Shown in pieces: positions 26,516-35,696 of a stretch of DNA of 64,000 nucleotides. The notes beneath the pieces were generated by a model, which saw only the letters and a list, made by a program, of their open reading frames with translations, was not told the origin of the DNA and did not search any database. How positions within the stretch are numbered: the stretch's first letter is position 1; each line of letters starts with the position of its first letter. The position numbers and the translations under genes are program-made. The DNA is from Actinocorallia populi (GTDB taxonomy: Bacteria > Actinomycetota > Actinomycetes > Streptosporangiales > Streptosporangiaceae): contig NZ_PVZV01000004.1 in assembly GCF_002995495.1 (NCBI RefSeq), forward strand, positions 310,001-374,000. The letters are read 5' to 3'.

Positions 26516-28942
26516 ATGGGGGAGAAGAACGCAGAGGTCCCGCAGGGCGGGCTGAGTTCGGCGGAGGCGGCCGCGCGCCGTGCCGCCGGGCTCTCCAACG
26601 ACGCAGGGCGGCGCACCAGCCGCAGTGTCGGGGAGATCCTGCGCGCCAACGTCCTCACCCGCTTCAACGCGCTGATCGGCTCCCTGTTCGTCCTGGTGAT
26701 GGTCTTCGGCCAGTGGCAGGACGGGCTGTTCGGCGTGGTCGCCCTGGCCAACACCGTGATCGGCGTCTCCCAGGAGCTGCGCGCCAAGCACACGCTCGAC
26801 CGCCTGGCGGTGGTCGGCGAGCAGCGGGTCCGGGTGGTGAGGGACGGGCGGCGGGTGGAGGTGCCGCAGGACGGGGTGGTGCTCGGCGACCTGATCCTGG
26901 TGGAGTCCGGGGACCGCATCGTGGTGGACGGCCCGGTGGCGGTCTCGCGCTCGCTGGAGCTCGACGAGTCACTGCTCACGGGGGAGGCGGACCCCGTCCC
27001 CAAGGAGCCGGGCGACGAGGTGCGCTCAGGCGGTTTCGTGGTGGCGGGCGGCGGCGCCTACACGGCGGCGGCGGTCGGCCGCGACGCCTACGCGGCGCGG
27101 TTGTCCGAGGAGGCGAGCCGGTTCACGCGGACGCACTCGGAGCTGCTGGAGGGCATCGACCGGTTCCTGCGCGGCGTCACCTGGCTGCTGGTGCCGGTGG
27201 GGGTGCTGCTGGCGGCCAGCCAGCTCCTTTCCGCCGACGACCTGTCCGAGGCGGTGGTCGGCGCCGTTGCGGGAGTGGTCACCATGGTGCCCGAGGGGCT
27301 GGTGCTGATGACCGGCATCGCCTTCGCGGTGGGGGTGGTGCGGCTGGGCCGGCGGCGCTGCCTGGTGCAGGAGCTCCCCGCGATCGAGGTCCTGGCCCGG
27401 GTCGACGTGCTGTGCGTCGACAAGACCGGCACGCTCACCGAGCCGGGCATGGATCTGGAGCGGATCATCCGGCTCGGGCGTGAGCTGCCGGTGGACGCCG
27501 CGCTGCGCGCGCTCGTCGCCGCCGACCCCTCTCCCAACCGCACGCTGCGCGCCGTCGCGGACGGGCTGGGCGCAGGGCCGGGCGGCTGGTCCGCCCGGCG
27601 CACCGTCCCTTTCTCCAGCGCCCGCAAATGGAGCGGCGCGTCCTTCGGCGAGCACGGTGACTGGCTCCTCGGCGCGCCCGATGTCCTGCTGCCCCGCGGG
27701 GAGGCGCGCGAGGAGGCCGAGCGGCTCGGCGCCACGGGGCTGCGCATGCTGGCTCTGGCCAAGGCCCCCGCCGGCGGCCTGGCGGAGCTGGAGGGCGGCG
27801 CAGAGACCGTTCTGGAGCCCGCCGCGTTGATCGTGCTGGCTCAGCGTCCGCGGCCCGAGGCGCGCGAAGCCCTGCGGTACTTCGCCGAGCAGGGGGTGGC
27901 GGTGAAGGTCCTGTCCGGTGACGAACCGGCGAGCGTCGGGGCGATCGCGTCGGTGCTGGGCCTGCACGGCGCGGACCGCCCGTGCGACGCGCGCGACCTG
28001 ACCGCGGCGGATCTCGGCGGCGCCCTGGAGGAGCGCTCGGTGTTCGGCCGTGTCACACCGCGTCAGAAGCAGGAGATGGTGCGGGCTCTCCAGGCGCGGG
28101 GGCACACCGTGGCGATGACGGGCGACGGCGTCAACGACGTCCTGGCGCTGAAAGACGCCGATCTCGGCGTCGCGATGGGCTCGGGCAGCGGGGCGACGCG
28201 GGCGGTGGCCCAGCTCGTGCTGCTGGACGACGACTTCACCGCTCTGCCTCAGGTGGTCCTGGAGGGGAGGCGGGTGCTCGGCAACATCGAACGGGTCGCC
28301 AACCTGTTCCTCACCAAAACGGTGTACGCGATCCTGCTGTCGGTGCTGGTCGGGCTGGTCAGCGTGCCGTTCCCCTTCCTTCCCCGCCATCTGACGCTGA
28401 TCAGCGCGCTGACCATCGGAATACCCGCGTTCTTTCTGGCGCTGGCGCCCAACCGCGAGCGGGCGAGGCCGGGGTTCGTGCCCCGGGTGCTGAGTTTCGC
28501 GGTGCCCGCGGGGCTGGCCTGCGGGGTGGCGACCTTCGCCGGATACCTCCTGGCCGTGGACCGGCCGCACACGGTCTTCGCCGAGAACAGGACCACCGCC
28601 ACACTCGCGCTGTTCCTGCTGGCCCTGTGGGTGCTGGTGCTGATCGCCCGCCCGCTCACCCGGTGGAAGGTCCTCCTTATCGCCGCGATGGGGCTGTGCT
28701 TCGCGGCGGTGGTGGCCGACGCCCCGCTGCGCCGCTTCTTCGCCCTCCACCTCGGCGACCCCCGCAACGACGCGGTGGCCGCGTTGATCGCGGTGGCGAC
28801 GGGCGCCGTCCTCTGGCTGGCGCTGCGGCAGGACTGGTACGGCCGCGCCACCGGCCTGCTGGCGGAGATCCGGTCAGCCGCGCGGAAGGGCGCCGCCCGG
28901 GACGCCGATGACGAGCCGAGCAGGAAGGGGAGCGGCCGATGA
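26516..28942 (+). CDS. ctpE: P-type ATPase, CtpE-like (calcium-type cation pump)
   Basis: An 808-residue P-type ATPase. Motifs in order: TGEADP at 155-160 (actuator), MVPEGL at 257-262 (transmembrane ion site, PEGL type), phosphorylated Asp302 in DKTGTLTEPG, the KWSGASF nucleotide-binding segment, and TGDGVNDVLALKDAD (hinge). The sequence closely tracks Mycobacterium tuberculosis CtpE, for example RANVLTRFNALIG, SGGFVVAGGGAY and RVANLFLTKTVYAILL. CtpE is reported as a calcium transporter. The ATG at 26516 gives GEKNAEVPQGGLSSAEAAAR, aligning with CtpE; longer frames upstream are not credible. It appears to be a single-gene unit. Confidence 0.88.
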   Translation: MGEKNAEVPQGGLSSAEAAARRAAGLSNDAGRRTSRSVGEILRANVLTRFNALIGSLFVLVMVFGQWQDGLFGVVALANTVIGVSQELRAKHTLDRLAVVGEQRVRVVRDGRRVEVPQDGVVLGDLILVESGDRIVVDGPVAVSRSLELDESLLTGEADPVPKEPGDEVRSGGFVVAGGGAYTAAAVGRDAYAARLSEEASRFTRTHSELLEGIDRFLRGVTWLLVPVGVLLAASQLLSADDLSEAVVGAVAGVVTMVPEGLVLMTGIAFAVGVVRLGRRRCLVQELPAIEVLARVDVLCVDKTGTLTEPGMDLERIIRLGRELPVDAALRALVAADPSPNRTLRAVADGLGAGPGGWSARRTVPFSSARKWSGASFGEHGDWLLGAPDVLLPRGEAREEAERLGATGLRMLALAKAPAGGLAELEGGAETVLEPAALIVLAQRPRPEAREALRYFAEQGVAVKVLSGDEPASVGAIASVLGLHGADRPCDARDLTAADLGGALEERSVFGRVTPRQKQEMVRALQARGHTVAMTGDGVNDVLALKDADLGVAMGSGSGATRAVAQLVLLDDDFTALPQVVLEGRRVLGNIERVANLFLTKTVYAILLSVLVGLVSVPFPFLPRHLTLISALTIGIPAFFLALAPNRERARPGFVPRVLSFAVPAGLACGVATFAGYLLAVDRPHTVFAENRTTATLALFLLALWVLVLIARPLTRWKVLLIAAMGLCFAAVVADAPLRRFFALHLGDPRNDAVAALIAVATGAVLWLALRQDWYGRATGLLAEIRSAARKGAARDADDEPSRKGSGR

Positions 28943-28993
28943 CTTCGGTGTCCGCCCGGTCAGGGGCCATGCGGTCCGCCACCAAAGCCGTGT

Positions 28994-29527
28994 CTAGGGG
29001 GAGACGATGCTCCAGAACTGACCGGGCGAGGTGCTGCAAGGCTCAAGGTCGACGGTGGGCCTGCCGGGCACGTCCAGGCACTGGTTGCTGTAGACGTAGC
29101 TCGCTATCCGGAAGGTCCCCGGCGGTTCGGCGGACACCTGCAACCGCCAGATGTCCCGGCCTCCCGTGGACCAGCAGTCGTACACGCCCACCACGGTCTT
29201 GATCCCCGTGCCCGCGCCGCTGATGCATTTCTGGTCGACGAGGCTGAAGATCCGCGATTCGAAGCAGAAGGGGTCGGCGCACATCTGGCTCCACCTCTGC
29301 CGGGGGCCGTCGCTGCAGGGCGCGATGTACGCCCTCTCGTTCGTGGTCTTCTCGGGGCGGGAGAGGCATTCCCCGGTCGCGTAGTTCTTGATCATGACGT
29401 TGCGGATCGGCAGGGCGGAGGCCGGTGCGCCGACGGCGGAGAGGGCCGTCAGGGCTCCGGCGACCATGGTGAGGAGAAGCACCACACGCGGGAGTGCTGA
29501 GCGGCGGGTTTTTCGCTCTGTGAGCAT
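28994..29527 (-). CDS. Secreted ricin-type beta-trefoil lectin-domain protein
   Basis: A 177-residue secreted protein. A Sec signal peptide covers about 1-41: basic ERKTRRSALPR, hydrophobic VVLLLTMVAGALTAL, cleavage after a small-residue run near PASA. The mature part is a single ricin B-like trefoil with repeating Cys pairs and QW-like ends (RWSQMC, IWRLQV, FWSIVS). It has no catalytic domain, so it likely binds a carbohydrate or acts as an extracellular adhesin or inhibitor. ATG at 29527 has GGGGAAGG a few bases before it. It is transcribed alone, convergent with the P-type ATPase gene. Confidence 0.85.
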   Translation of the reverse strand: MLTERKTRRSALPRVVLLLTMVAGALTALSAVGAPASALPIRNVMIKNYATGECLSRPEKTTNERAYIAPCSDGPRQRWSQMCADPFCFESRIFSLVDQKCISGAGTGIKTVVGVYDCWSTGGRDIWRLQVSAEPPGTFRIASYVYSNQCLDVPGRPTVDLEPCSTSPGQFWSIVSP

Positions 29528-29693
29528 TTTTCCTTCCCCTTTCTTCGGATGGGGGAAGGCTAAGGAGAGGCGAAAACGGCCTGCCAGGGAACAGAGTCCC
29601 GGGTCAGGGGAATGCCGTCCTGATTTTCGGGACCGTGTCCTGGGCATCGGGACACGGTCCCGGGGCGCCGCCTGCGACGGGCGTCGCATGGTC

Positions 29694-30443
29694 TCAGGCG
29701 TCTCGTGCCTTGAGGAGGCGGAGTCCGGCCAGGGCGGCGGCGGCCGTCCAGGCGAGGACGATCAGGAGCGCGACGGCCAGGGGGTACTCGCCGGTGTCAC
29801 CGCTCATGAAGTGGTCGCCGGCGGTGCTCGGGAAGAAGTCGGCGGCGGGGCTGCCGGCCGCGCCGAGCATGAGGGGCAGCAGCATGAGCAGCACGAAGAG
29901 CGCGGTGAGGGTCGTCGCGGTGCTGCGCAGCACCAGGGCCAGCCCGGCGGTGAGGACGCCGCCCGCCGCCGAGTAGACGCCCATCGCGAACGCGTCGTAG
30001 GCCAGGCCGTCCAGGGTGCCCCAGTCGCCGAGAAGGGGCCTGGCGGCGAGCGCGCCGAGCAGGCACATCGCGGCGCCCGCGACGAACATGACGGGCGCGA
30101 GGACCGCCGCCTTGGCCGCCAGGACCCGCCCGCGGACGGGCACGGCCTGCAGCGTCCAGCCGATGCTCCGGTTGGCGTACTCGGAGGTGACCGTGAGGAT
30201 CGCCACGGTGAACAGCACGAGCTGCATCATGGCGAACGACTCGATCGCGATGGCGCCCGCCGTCGTCACTCCGGTGTCGTCCGTGGTGATCTCGTTGGTG
30301 TTGTTGTTCTCGTGGGCGATGCCCAGCTGGGCGCTGACCATCATCATGAGGACGGCCGAGGCCGCCAGGGTCCCCCAGGTGGAGCGGACCGACCACGACT
30401 TCGTCCATTCGGCGGCGACCGCCGCGCGCAGTTCCGGCATCAT
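29694..30443 (-). CDS. ABC-2 type transporter permease
   Basis: A 249-residue permease with about six membrane helices. It opens PELRAAVAAEWTKSWSVRST, a typical start for actinobacterial ABC-2 exporter permeases. An extracytoplasmic Asn/Thr-rich loop (NNNTNEITTDDTG) follows the first helix. ATG at 30443 overlaps the ATPase gene stop by 4 bp, so the pair is translationally coupled and forms a minimal exporter. An adjacent ATG at 30440 is equally possible. The substrate is unknown; antibiotic, lipid or peptide efflux are common for this class. Confidence 0.87.
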   Translation of the reverse strand: MMPELRAAVAAEWTKSWSVRSTWGTLAASAVLMMMVSAQLGIAHENNNTNEITTDDTGVTTAGAIAIESFAMMQLVLFTVAILTVTSEYANRSIGWTLQAVPVRGRVLAAKAAVLAPVMFVAGAAMCLLGALAARPLLGDWGTLDGLAYDAFAMGVYSAAGGVLTAGLALVLRSTATTLTALFVLLMLLPLMLGAAGSPAADFFPSTAGDHFMSGDTGEYPLAVALLIVLAWTAAAALAGLRLLKARDA

Positions 30444-31336
30444 CGGGCGGCTCCGTATTCGACGGCGTGCTCGGTCAGTTCCATGTACTTCTGCTCCAGG
30501 GACACCTCGTTCTCCCGCAGCGCGTGCAGCCGGACGCCCAGCTCGTACGCCAGGTCCCCGACCTGCCGCGTCGTGACGCCGGGAACGCGCAGCTCGTCGC
30601 GCGAGACGGCCCGCGCCCCCGGCAGCCGCGCCTCCAGCGCCGCCATCCCCGCCGGGTCCGGGCAGACCGCCGAGACGGAGCTCCCGCCCGCGATCAGCTC
30701 GCGCATGGGCGTGTCGGTGATGAGCCGCCCCCTGCCGATGACGACGAGCTGGTCGGCGGTCAGCTGCATCTCGCTCATCAGGTGGCTGGACAGGAAGACG
30801 GTCCGCCCCTCGGCGGCCAGCGACCGCATGAGCTGGCGGACCCACCGCACGCCGTCCGGGTCGAGCCCGTTGACGGGTTCGTCGAACAGCAGCACCGGCG
30901 GGTCGCCCAGCAGCGCGGCGGCGATCCCGAACCGCTGGCTCATCCCGAGCGACAGCCCCCCGGCCCGCCGCCGCGCGGCCTTGCCCATGCCGACGGTCTC
31001 CAGCACCTCGTCCACCCGCCGGACGGGGATGCGGTTGCTGCGCGCCAGCGCCAGCAGGTGCGCCCTGACGCTCCTGCCCGGGTGCACGGCCTTGGCGTCC
31101 AGCAGCGCCCCGACCTCCCGCAGCGGCCACCGGAGGTCGGCGTACCGCCGCCCGCCGATTAGCGCCTGCCCCGAGGTGGGCAGGTCGAGCCCCACGACCA
31201 TGCGCATGGTCGTGCTCTTGCCTGCCCCGTTGGGCCCCAGGAACCCGGTGACCTTCCCGGCCCTGACCTCCAGGTCCAGGCCGTCCACGGCGGTCAGCTC
31301 CCCGTAACGCTTGGTCAGATTCCGCAAAGTGATCAT
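30440..31336 (-). CDS. ABC transporter ATP-binding protein
   Basis: A 298-residue ABC ATPase. Walker A is GPNGAGKST, the signature LSLGMSQRFG replaces the usual LSGGQ, and Walker B is PPVLLFDEPVNGLDPDG, followed by SSHLMSEM. The C-terminal 80 residues are the DUF4162-like extension usual for drug-exporter ATPases of the DrrA/CcmA type. It is co-transcribed with the permease downstream. A two-component system would be an expected regulator of such an exporter but none is directly adjacent. Confidence 0.92.
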   Translation of the reverse strand: MITLRNLTKRYGELTAVDGLDLEVRAGKVTGFLGPNGAGKSTTMRMVVGLDLPTSGQALIGGRRYADLRWPLREVGALLDAKAVHPGRSVRAHLLALARSNRIPVRRVDEVLETVGMGKAARRRAGGLSLGMSQRFGIAAALLGDPPVLLFDEPVNGLDPDGVRWVRQLMRSLAAEGRTVFLSSHLMSEMQLTADQLVVIGRGRLITDTPMRELIAGGSSVSAVCPDPAGMAALEARLPGARAVSRDELRVPGVTTRQVGDLAYELGVRLHALRENEVSLEQKYMELTEHAVEYGAAR

Positions 31337-31497
31337 TTCGCCTCCGTCTCCCCGGTGAATCTAGGGATCGGGGGGTGCCGGGAACCTGTACCGGAAGGCA
31401 GCGGCGACCCCCGACTTTCGTCAGGGGCGGGCCCGGTCGGCACCAGAAGAAGCGGATTCATAGTGAATTCTGATGACCGGATGGTTTAACTGGTGGC

Positions 31498-32934
31498 ATG
31501 GATGATCCTTTCGCCGAAGCCGGTGCCGCCGCGGCCCCGCTGGAACTCGTGCTCCGGGCCGCGGGCCCCTACCTCGACGGCCTGCCGGACCGCAGGGTGC
31601 ACGACCGGTCCGCCGACGCGCTGCTCGCCGAACTCGACGGACCGCTCCCCGACCGGGGCGACGGTGCCCTGGCGAGCGTCGAGCGGCTGCTGGAGATCGG
31701 TACGCGGGCCGCGACCCACTCCTCGGGCCCCCGGTTCTTCCACCTGGTGGTGGGCGGCTCCACCCCTGCGGCCATGGCCGGGGACTGGACCACCTCCCTG
31801 CTCGACCAGGCCGGCGGGATGTGGGTCGCCTCCCCGCTGGCGGCACAGGTGGAGACGACCGTGCTGCGGTGGCTGAAGGACCTCTTCGGGATCCCCCTCT
31901 CCTACGGCGGCGTGCTCACTCCCAGTGCGACGCTCGCGCACGTCACCGGCCTGGCGTGCGCGCGGACCTGGTGGGGCGAGCGCCACGGGGTCGACGTGGC
32001 CTCCCAGGGCCTGGCGGGGCTGCCGCCGATGCCCGTCTTCAGCAGCGGCCTGGTGCACCCGAGCACACGCAAGGCACTGCAGATCCTCGGCCACGGCCGC
32101 GACACCCTGCGCACGTTCGCCCGTGACGACATCGGCCGGATCGACCTGGCGGCGCTGGAAGCGGCCCTGGCCGGTCTCGACGGCGCACCCGCGGTCATCG
32201 TCGGCAACGTGGGCGATGTCCACGGCGGTGACAGCGACCCCATCACCGACCTGGCCGACCTGGCCGCCCGGTACGGCTGCTGGCTGCACGTCGACGCGGC
32301 GTTCGGCATGTTCGCCGCACTGTCGCCCCGCACCTCGCACATGACCGCCGGCGTGGAGCGGGCGGATTCGATCACCGCGGACGGCCACAAATGGCTGAAC
32401 GTCCCCTACGAGAGCGGCTTCTCGTTCATCCGCGACCCCGCGCTGCAGCCCCGGGCCTTCGGCGACTGGGGAGTCCCCTACCTGCCGGAGGCCGGAGGCG
32501 ACCAGGTCAACTACAACACCCTGGGCCCCGAGTCGTCGCGCAGAGCACGGGCCCTTCCGATCTGGGCGACGCTCAGGGCCTACGGCCGGGACGGCTACCG
32601 CGAAATGGTCGAGCGCCACCTCGACGTCGCCGCCCACCTGGGCGTTCTGATCGAACAGGACCCCGACCTGGAACTCCTGGCCCCGGTACGCCTGAACATC
32701 GTGTGCTTCCGCTACCGCCCCGCAGGAGTGCCCGAGGACCGCCTGAACGACCTGAACACCCGCCTTGGAGAAGCCCTCCTCGCCGACGGCCGCGTCTACG
32801 CGGGAACCTCCACCTACCGCGGCATGAAGGTCTTCCGTCCCGCCATCGTCAACTGGCGCACCACCCCCGCCGACGTGGAGCTCCTCCTCCAGGTGCTCCA
32901 CGAACTGGGTCCTACTCTCGTCCGAGAACCATGA
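31498..32934 (+). CDS. PLP-dependent decarboxylase (group II, aromatic-L-amino-acid decarboxylase fold)
   Basis: A 478-residue fold-type I PLP enzyme. The cofactor lysine is in ADGHKWLNVPYESG, the stacking His and Asp lie in VHPSTRKALQI and LHVDAAFGMF. It resembles bacterial pyridoxal decarboxylases annotated as aspartate/glutamate/aromatic amino-acid decarboxylases; the substrate cannot be told. The C-terminal lobe (LVREP end) overlaps the convergent MOSC gene by 23 bp. It has a promoter in the 161-bp gap shared with the ABC transporter. It should not be taken for EgtE, which belongs to a different PLP family. Confidence 0.85.
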   Translation: MDDPFAEAGAAAAPLELVLRAAGPYLDGLPDRRVHDRSADALLAELDGPLPDRGDGALASVERLLEIGTRAATHSSGPRFFHLVVGGSTPAAMAGDWTTSLLDQAGGMWVASPLAAQVETTVLRWLKDLFGIPLSYGGVLTPSATLAHVTGLACARTWWGERHGVDVASQGLAGLPPMPVFSSGLVHPSTRKALQILGHGRDTLRTFARDDIGRIDLAALEAALAGLDGAPAVIVGNVGDVHGGDSDPITDLADLAARYGCWLHVDAAFGMFAALSPRTSHMTAGVERADSITADGHKWLNVPYESGFSFIRDPALQPRAFGDWGVPYLPEAGGDQVNYNTLGPESSRRARALPIWATLRAYGRDGYREMVERHLDVAAHLGVLIEQDPDLELLAPVRLNIVCFRYRPAGVPEDRLNDLNTRLGEALLADGRVYAGTSTYRGMKVFRPAIVNWRTTPADVELLLQVLHELGPTLVREP

Positions 32935-33739
32935 CCGGGTCATCGATCTCGATCCGGCCGGGGCGGACGACCTCGGCGTAGCAGCCGAAGCAGGCCGCGC
33001 GCCCGAAACCCGGCACCTCCGTACGGTGGTGCCGGGCGAGGGTGCGCATGAGCGCCCGGTCTTCGGGGACCGGGCCGTGGGAGAGGGAGGGGACGACGCA
33101 TCGGGGCGTCGGCACCGTGACCTCGACGACCGCCTCGGGGCCGAGGGAGATCCGCTGCCCCGGTTCGGGGTCCTCGTCGAGGTCGATGACGAGGTTGGGC
33201 CGGAAGCGGCTCGTGTCGATCTCGGCGCCGTGCTCCGAGCGCAGCCTCGCCAGCGTGCCCGTCGTGACGATGTGGAGGGCGCCGAAGTCGTGGAACCGGC
33301 CGTCGCCGGAACCGTCGCGAAGGGCCACCGTCTCCTCGCCGCCGGGCTCGGCGCCGGCGGCCCACTCCGGGATCATGCCCGGCTCGTCGGGCCACCGGTG
33401 ACGGCGGGACGCCCCCGGCGGCGCGGTGCGCGACAGACGCACCGGACGACCGAGGAACGCGGTGACGGCCGCGTCGGCCTCCGGGCTTCCGGCGAAGGCC
33501 GGCGTACCGCCCGGCACCGCGATGACGACCCGGCCCGAGGCGGCCTCCTGCCGGGCGCCGACCGTCAGCAGGCCCGCCCACAGGCGCGGCTGCTTGGCGC
33601 TGCCCACGGTGCCGTCCGCGTCGAGGCACACCCAGGTCCGGTCTCCGGCCAGGCCGTGCTCGCCGAGCTCGACTTCGCGGAGGCGCTCAGCTCCGGCGGA
33701 CTTGAGGGGATAGCGGCGGATGTCCAGAACCCGATGCAT
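32912..33739 (-). CDS. MOSC domain protein (MOSC_N plus MOSC)
   Basis: A 275-residue protein. Residues 1-110 are the N-terminal beta-barrel (RVLDIRRYPLKSAGAERL, LAGDRTW); residues 130-265 are the MOSC core (SRFRPNLVIDLDE, and the conserved Cys in PTPRCVVPS). The family binds the molybdenum cofactor and includes YcbX and mARC-like N-hydroxylated compound reductases. Unlike YcbX there is no C-terminal ferredoxin domain. TAAAAT at 33747-33752 on the minus strand lies 7 bases before the ATG, suggesting a leaderless transcript. It is divergent from the DUF1963 gene. Confidence 0.88.
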   Translation of the reverse strand: MHRVLDIRRYPLKSAGAERLREVELGEHGLAGDRTWVCLDADGTVGSAKQPRLWAGLLTVGARQEAASGRVVIAVPGGTPAFAGSPEADAAVTAFLGRPVRLSRTAPPGASRRHRWPDEPGMIPEWAAGAEPGGEETVALRDGSGDGRFHDFGALHIVTTGTLARLRSEHGAEIDTSRFRPNLVIDLDEDPEPGQRISLGPEAVVEVTVPTPRCVVPSLSHGPVPEDRALMRTLARHHRTEVPGFGRAACFGCYAEVVRPGRIEIDDPVMVLGRE

Positions 33740-33790
33740 TGCAGTGATTTTAGAAGAACGACGGACGCCTGTGGTGGAAGACTGGCCGCC

Positions 33791-34525
33791 GTGGAGATCA
33801 CATCAGGGGAGGAACTGCGCTCCCGGCTCGTCGAAGCCGCCGACAAGGCACCCCTTCCCCCGGCCGCTCACCAGGCGCTGGGGCTGCTGCGCCCATCGCT
33901 CTCCCTCACCCCCGCGGAGGGGGAGGGGAGCGGCGGAACCCGCTTCGGCGGCCTGCCCCCGCTCCCCGCAGAGGCCGAGTGGCCGACCTTCGACGGCCGC
34001 CCCCTGACCTTCCTGGCGCAGCTCGACTGCGCAGCCCTGCACCCGCTCCTCGGTGACGACTGGCCCCTCCCGCATGACGGACTGCTGCTGTTCTTCCACG
34101 ACGACACCTTCGCCGACTTCCAAGGCTCCGACGCACACGTCCTGCACGTGCCGGGCGATGCCCCCGAACGTCCCGCCCCTCCGGAAACGGCCGTGATCCC
34201 CGTCCTTCCGCTCAGCGCGGCACGCACCCTGTCGCTCCCGCCCTCTTATGCCGCCGTGGTCGCCGACTTCCTGGACGACTACGACCTCATCGAGGCCATG
34301 GACGCCGTCGCCGCGCTGCACGCGGTCCTTCCCCAGATCGACTACCGGGTACTGGGCTGGCACGACAACGGAATGCTCGCCAAGGATGACTTCTCCCTGC
34401 TCCAGCTGGAGGCCGTGCCCGGCGTCGACTGGGGCGAGGCCGTCAACGTCGCGTTCTGGATCACCGGAGAGGACCTCGCCGCGGGCCGCCTGGACCGCGC
34501 CGCCACGATCGTCGAGGTCGCCTGA
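33791..34525 (+). CDS. DUF1963 (YwqG-like) protein
   Basis: A 244-residue cytoplasmic protein. DUF1963 features are the GGLPPLP start, PLTFLAQLDCAAL strand and the LLLFFHDD segment, with a late LLQLEAVPGVDW and VAFWI. YwqG-type proteins are two-domain beta proteins of unknown function, often near toxin-immunity genes. The start is GTG at 33791; the open frame runs far upstream but that part is the antisense of the MOSC gene. The next gene begins 22 bp after its stop, and the three genes to 36353 look like one unit. Confidence 0.8.
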   Translation: MEITSGEELRSRLVEAADKAPLPPAAHQALGLLRPSLSLTPAEGEGSGGTRFGGLPPLPAEAEWPTFDGRPLTFLAQLDCAALHPLLGDDWPLPHDGLLLFFHDDTFADFQGSDAHVLHVPGDAPERPAPPETAVIPVLPLSAARTLSLPPSYAAVVADFLDDYDLIEAMDAVAALHAVLPQIDYRVLGWHDNGMLAKDDFSLLQLEAVPGVDWGEAVNVAFWITGEDLAAGRLDRAATIVEVA

Positions 34526-34547
34526 GCCCCCGAAAGGACGACCGCAC

Positions 34548-35657
34548 ATGCCGAATCACCGCCACCTGACGGAGTTCGCCGGTCTGCCGGCCATCGACTT
34601 CCCGTCCGTGGAGGCGCTGGAGTTCAAGCTGCTGCGCGCCCGGTACGAAGCGAGGGAGGAAGGCCGCCCCGAACCCGAGCGACTGCCTCCGGACGAGGGC
34701 CTCGTGGCGGCGAAGGCCGAACCGGGCGCGTACGCCTGGCGGCTGCGGCTGGAGAGCAGTCAGGGCGAGGAGTGCTTCCGCGACCAGCTCGACCGCTTCA
34801 TCGACGAGATCGACACCACGGTGGTCACCGCGCTGCTCATCGGTGACTGCTGGAACCCCGCCCTGGCCCAGGACGACGTCGACGGCGTGCGCGACCTGCT
34901 GGTCGACCGCGCCGCGGCGTTCCCCGCGCTGACCGCGCTGTTCTTCGGCGAGATCCTCGAGCAGGAGAGCGGGCGCATCTCCTGGATCGCGCCGACCGAC
35001 GTCTCACCGCTCCTGGCGGCCTTCCCCGGGTTGAGCGAATTCGTTGTCCGCGGCGGCGACGTCATGGTCTTCGGGACGGCCGACGGCGGGAAGCGGACCT
35101 ACCGGCTCGCCTGGAACACACCTCGTCACGACCGCCTGCGCCGCCTGACGCTGCAGACCCACCGGCTCGACCCCGCCGTGGCACGCGGCGTCCTGGCCTG
35201 CGAACTCCCGGCGCTGGAGCACCTGGAGCTCTACCTCGGCGCGGAGGACGGCGACGGCCCCTCACCCGAGGACCTGGCGCCGCTGCTGACGGGCGTGCCC
35301 TTCCCCGCGCTGCGCTCCCTCGGCCTGCGCAACGCCCAGGACACCGACGCCCTGGTCGCCGCCCTGGCGGACGCCCCCCTCACCGGCCGCCTGACCGCGC
35401 TCGACCTGTCCCTGGGCACCCTCGGCGACAAGGGCGCCCAGATCCTGCTCGACGCCCCGGTCTATCGAGGTCTGGAGCACCTCGACCTGCACCACCACTA
35501 CCTGTCCGAGGCCATGGCCGACCGGCTCCACGCCCATTTCACCGCCGCGGGAGTCGCCGTCGACCTCGGTGACCGCCAGGAACTCGAGGAATGGGACGAC
35601 GAGGACGATGAGGAGGAATATGAGGACGAGTCCCGTTACCCGGCGATCCCCGTGTGA
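34548..35657 (+). CDS. STM4015-like leucine-rich-repeat protein
   Basis: A 369-residue protein with a leucine-rich-repeat body: FPGLSEFVVRG, LPALEHLELYLG, FPALRSLGLRNAQDTDALV, LTALDLSLGTLGDKG and LEHLDLHHHYL, spaced 25-30 residues apart. It ends in an acidic tail (EEWDDEDDEEEYEDE). The N-terminus HRHLTEFAGLPAIDFP is typical of the STM4015 family, whose function is not established. ATG at 34548 follows GAAAGGACG. It sits between the DUF1963 gene and a hypothetical gene, all in one direction. Confidence 0.78.
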   Translation: MPNHRHLTEFAGLPAIDFPSVEALEFKLLRARYEAREEGRPEPERLPPDEGLVAAKAEPGAYAWRLRLESSQGEECFRDQLDRFIDEIDTTVVTALLIGDCWNPALAQDDVDGVRDLLVDRAAAFPALTALFFGEILEQESGRISWIAPTDVSPLLAAFPGLSEFVVRGGDVMVFGTADGGKRTYRLAWNTPRHDRLRRLTLQTHRLDPAVARGVLACELPALEHLELYLGAEDGDGPSPEDLAPLLTGVPFPALRSLGLRNAQDTDALVAALADAPLTGRLTALDLSLGTLGDKGAQILLDAPVYRGLEHLDLHHHYLSEAMADRLHAHFTAAGVAVDLGDRQELEEWDDEDDEEEYEDESRYPAIPV

Positions 35658-35696
35658 CCCCGGGATTTGCACCCTGCCCGGAAACCGGGGAACCGG

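Noticed and set aside
31498-32934. The PLP enzyme as the missing EgtE lyase
   Set aside because: EgtE belongs to the class V aminotransferase-like group, whereas this is a group II decarboxylase with the HKW lysine motif. It also lies 13 kb from egtA.
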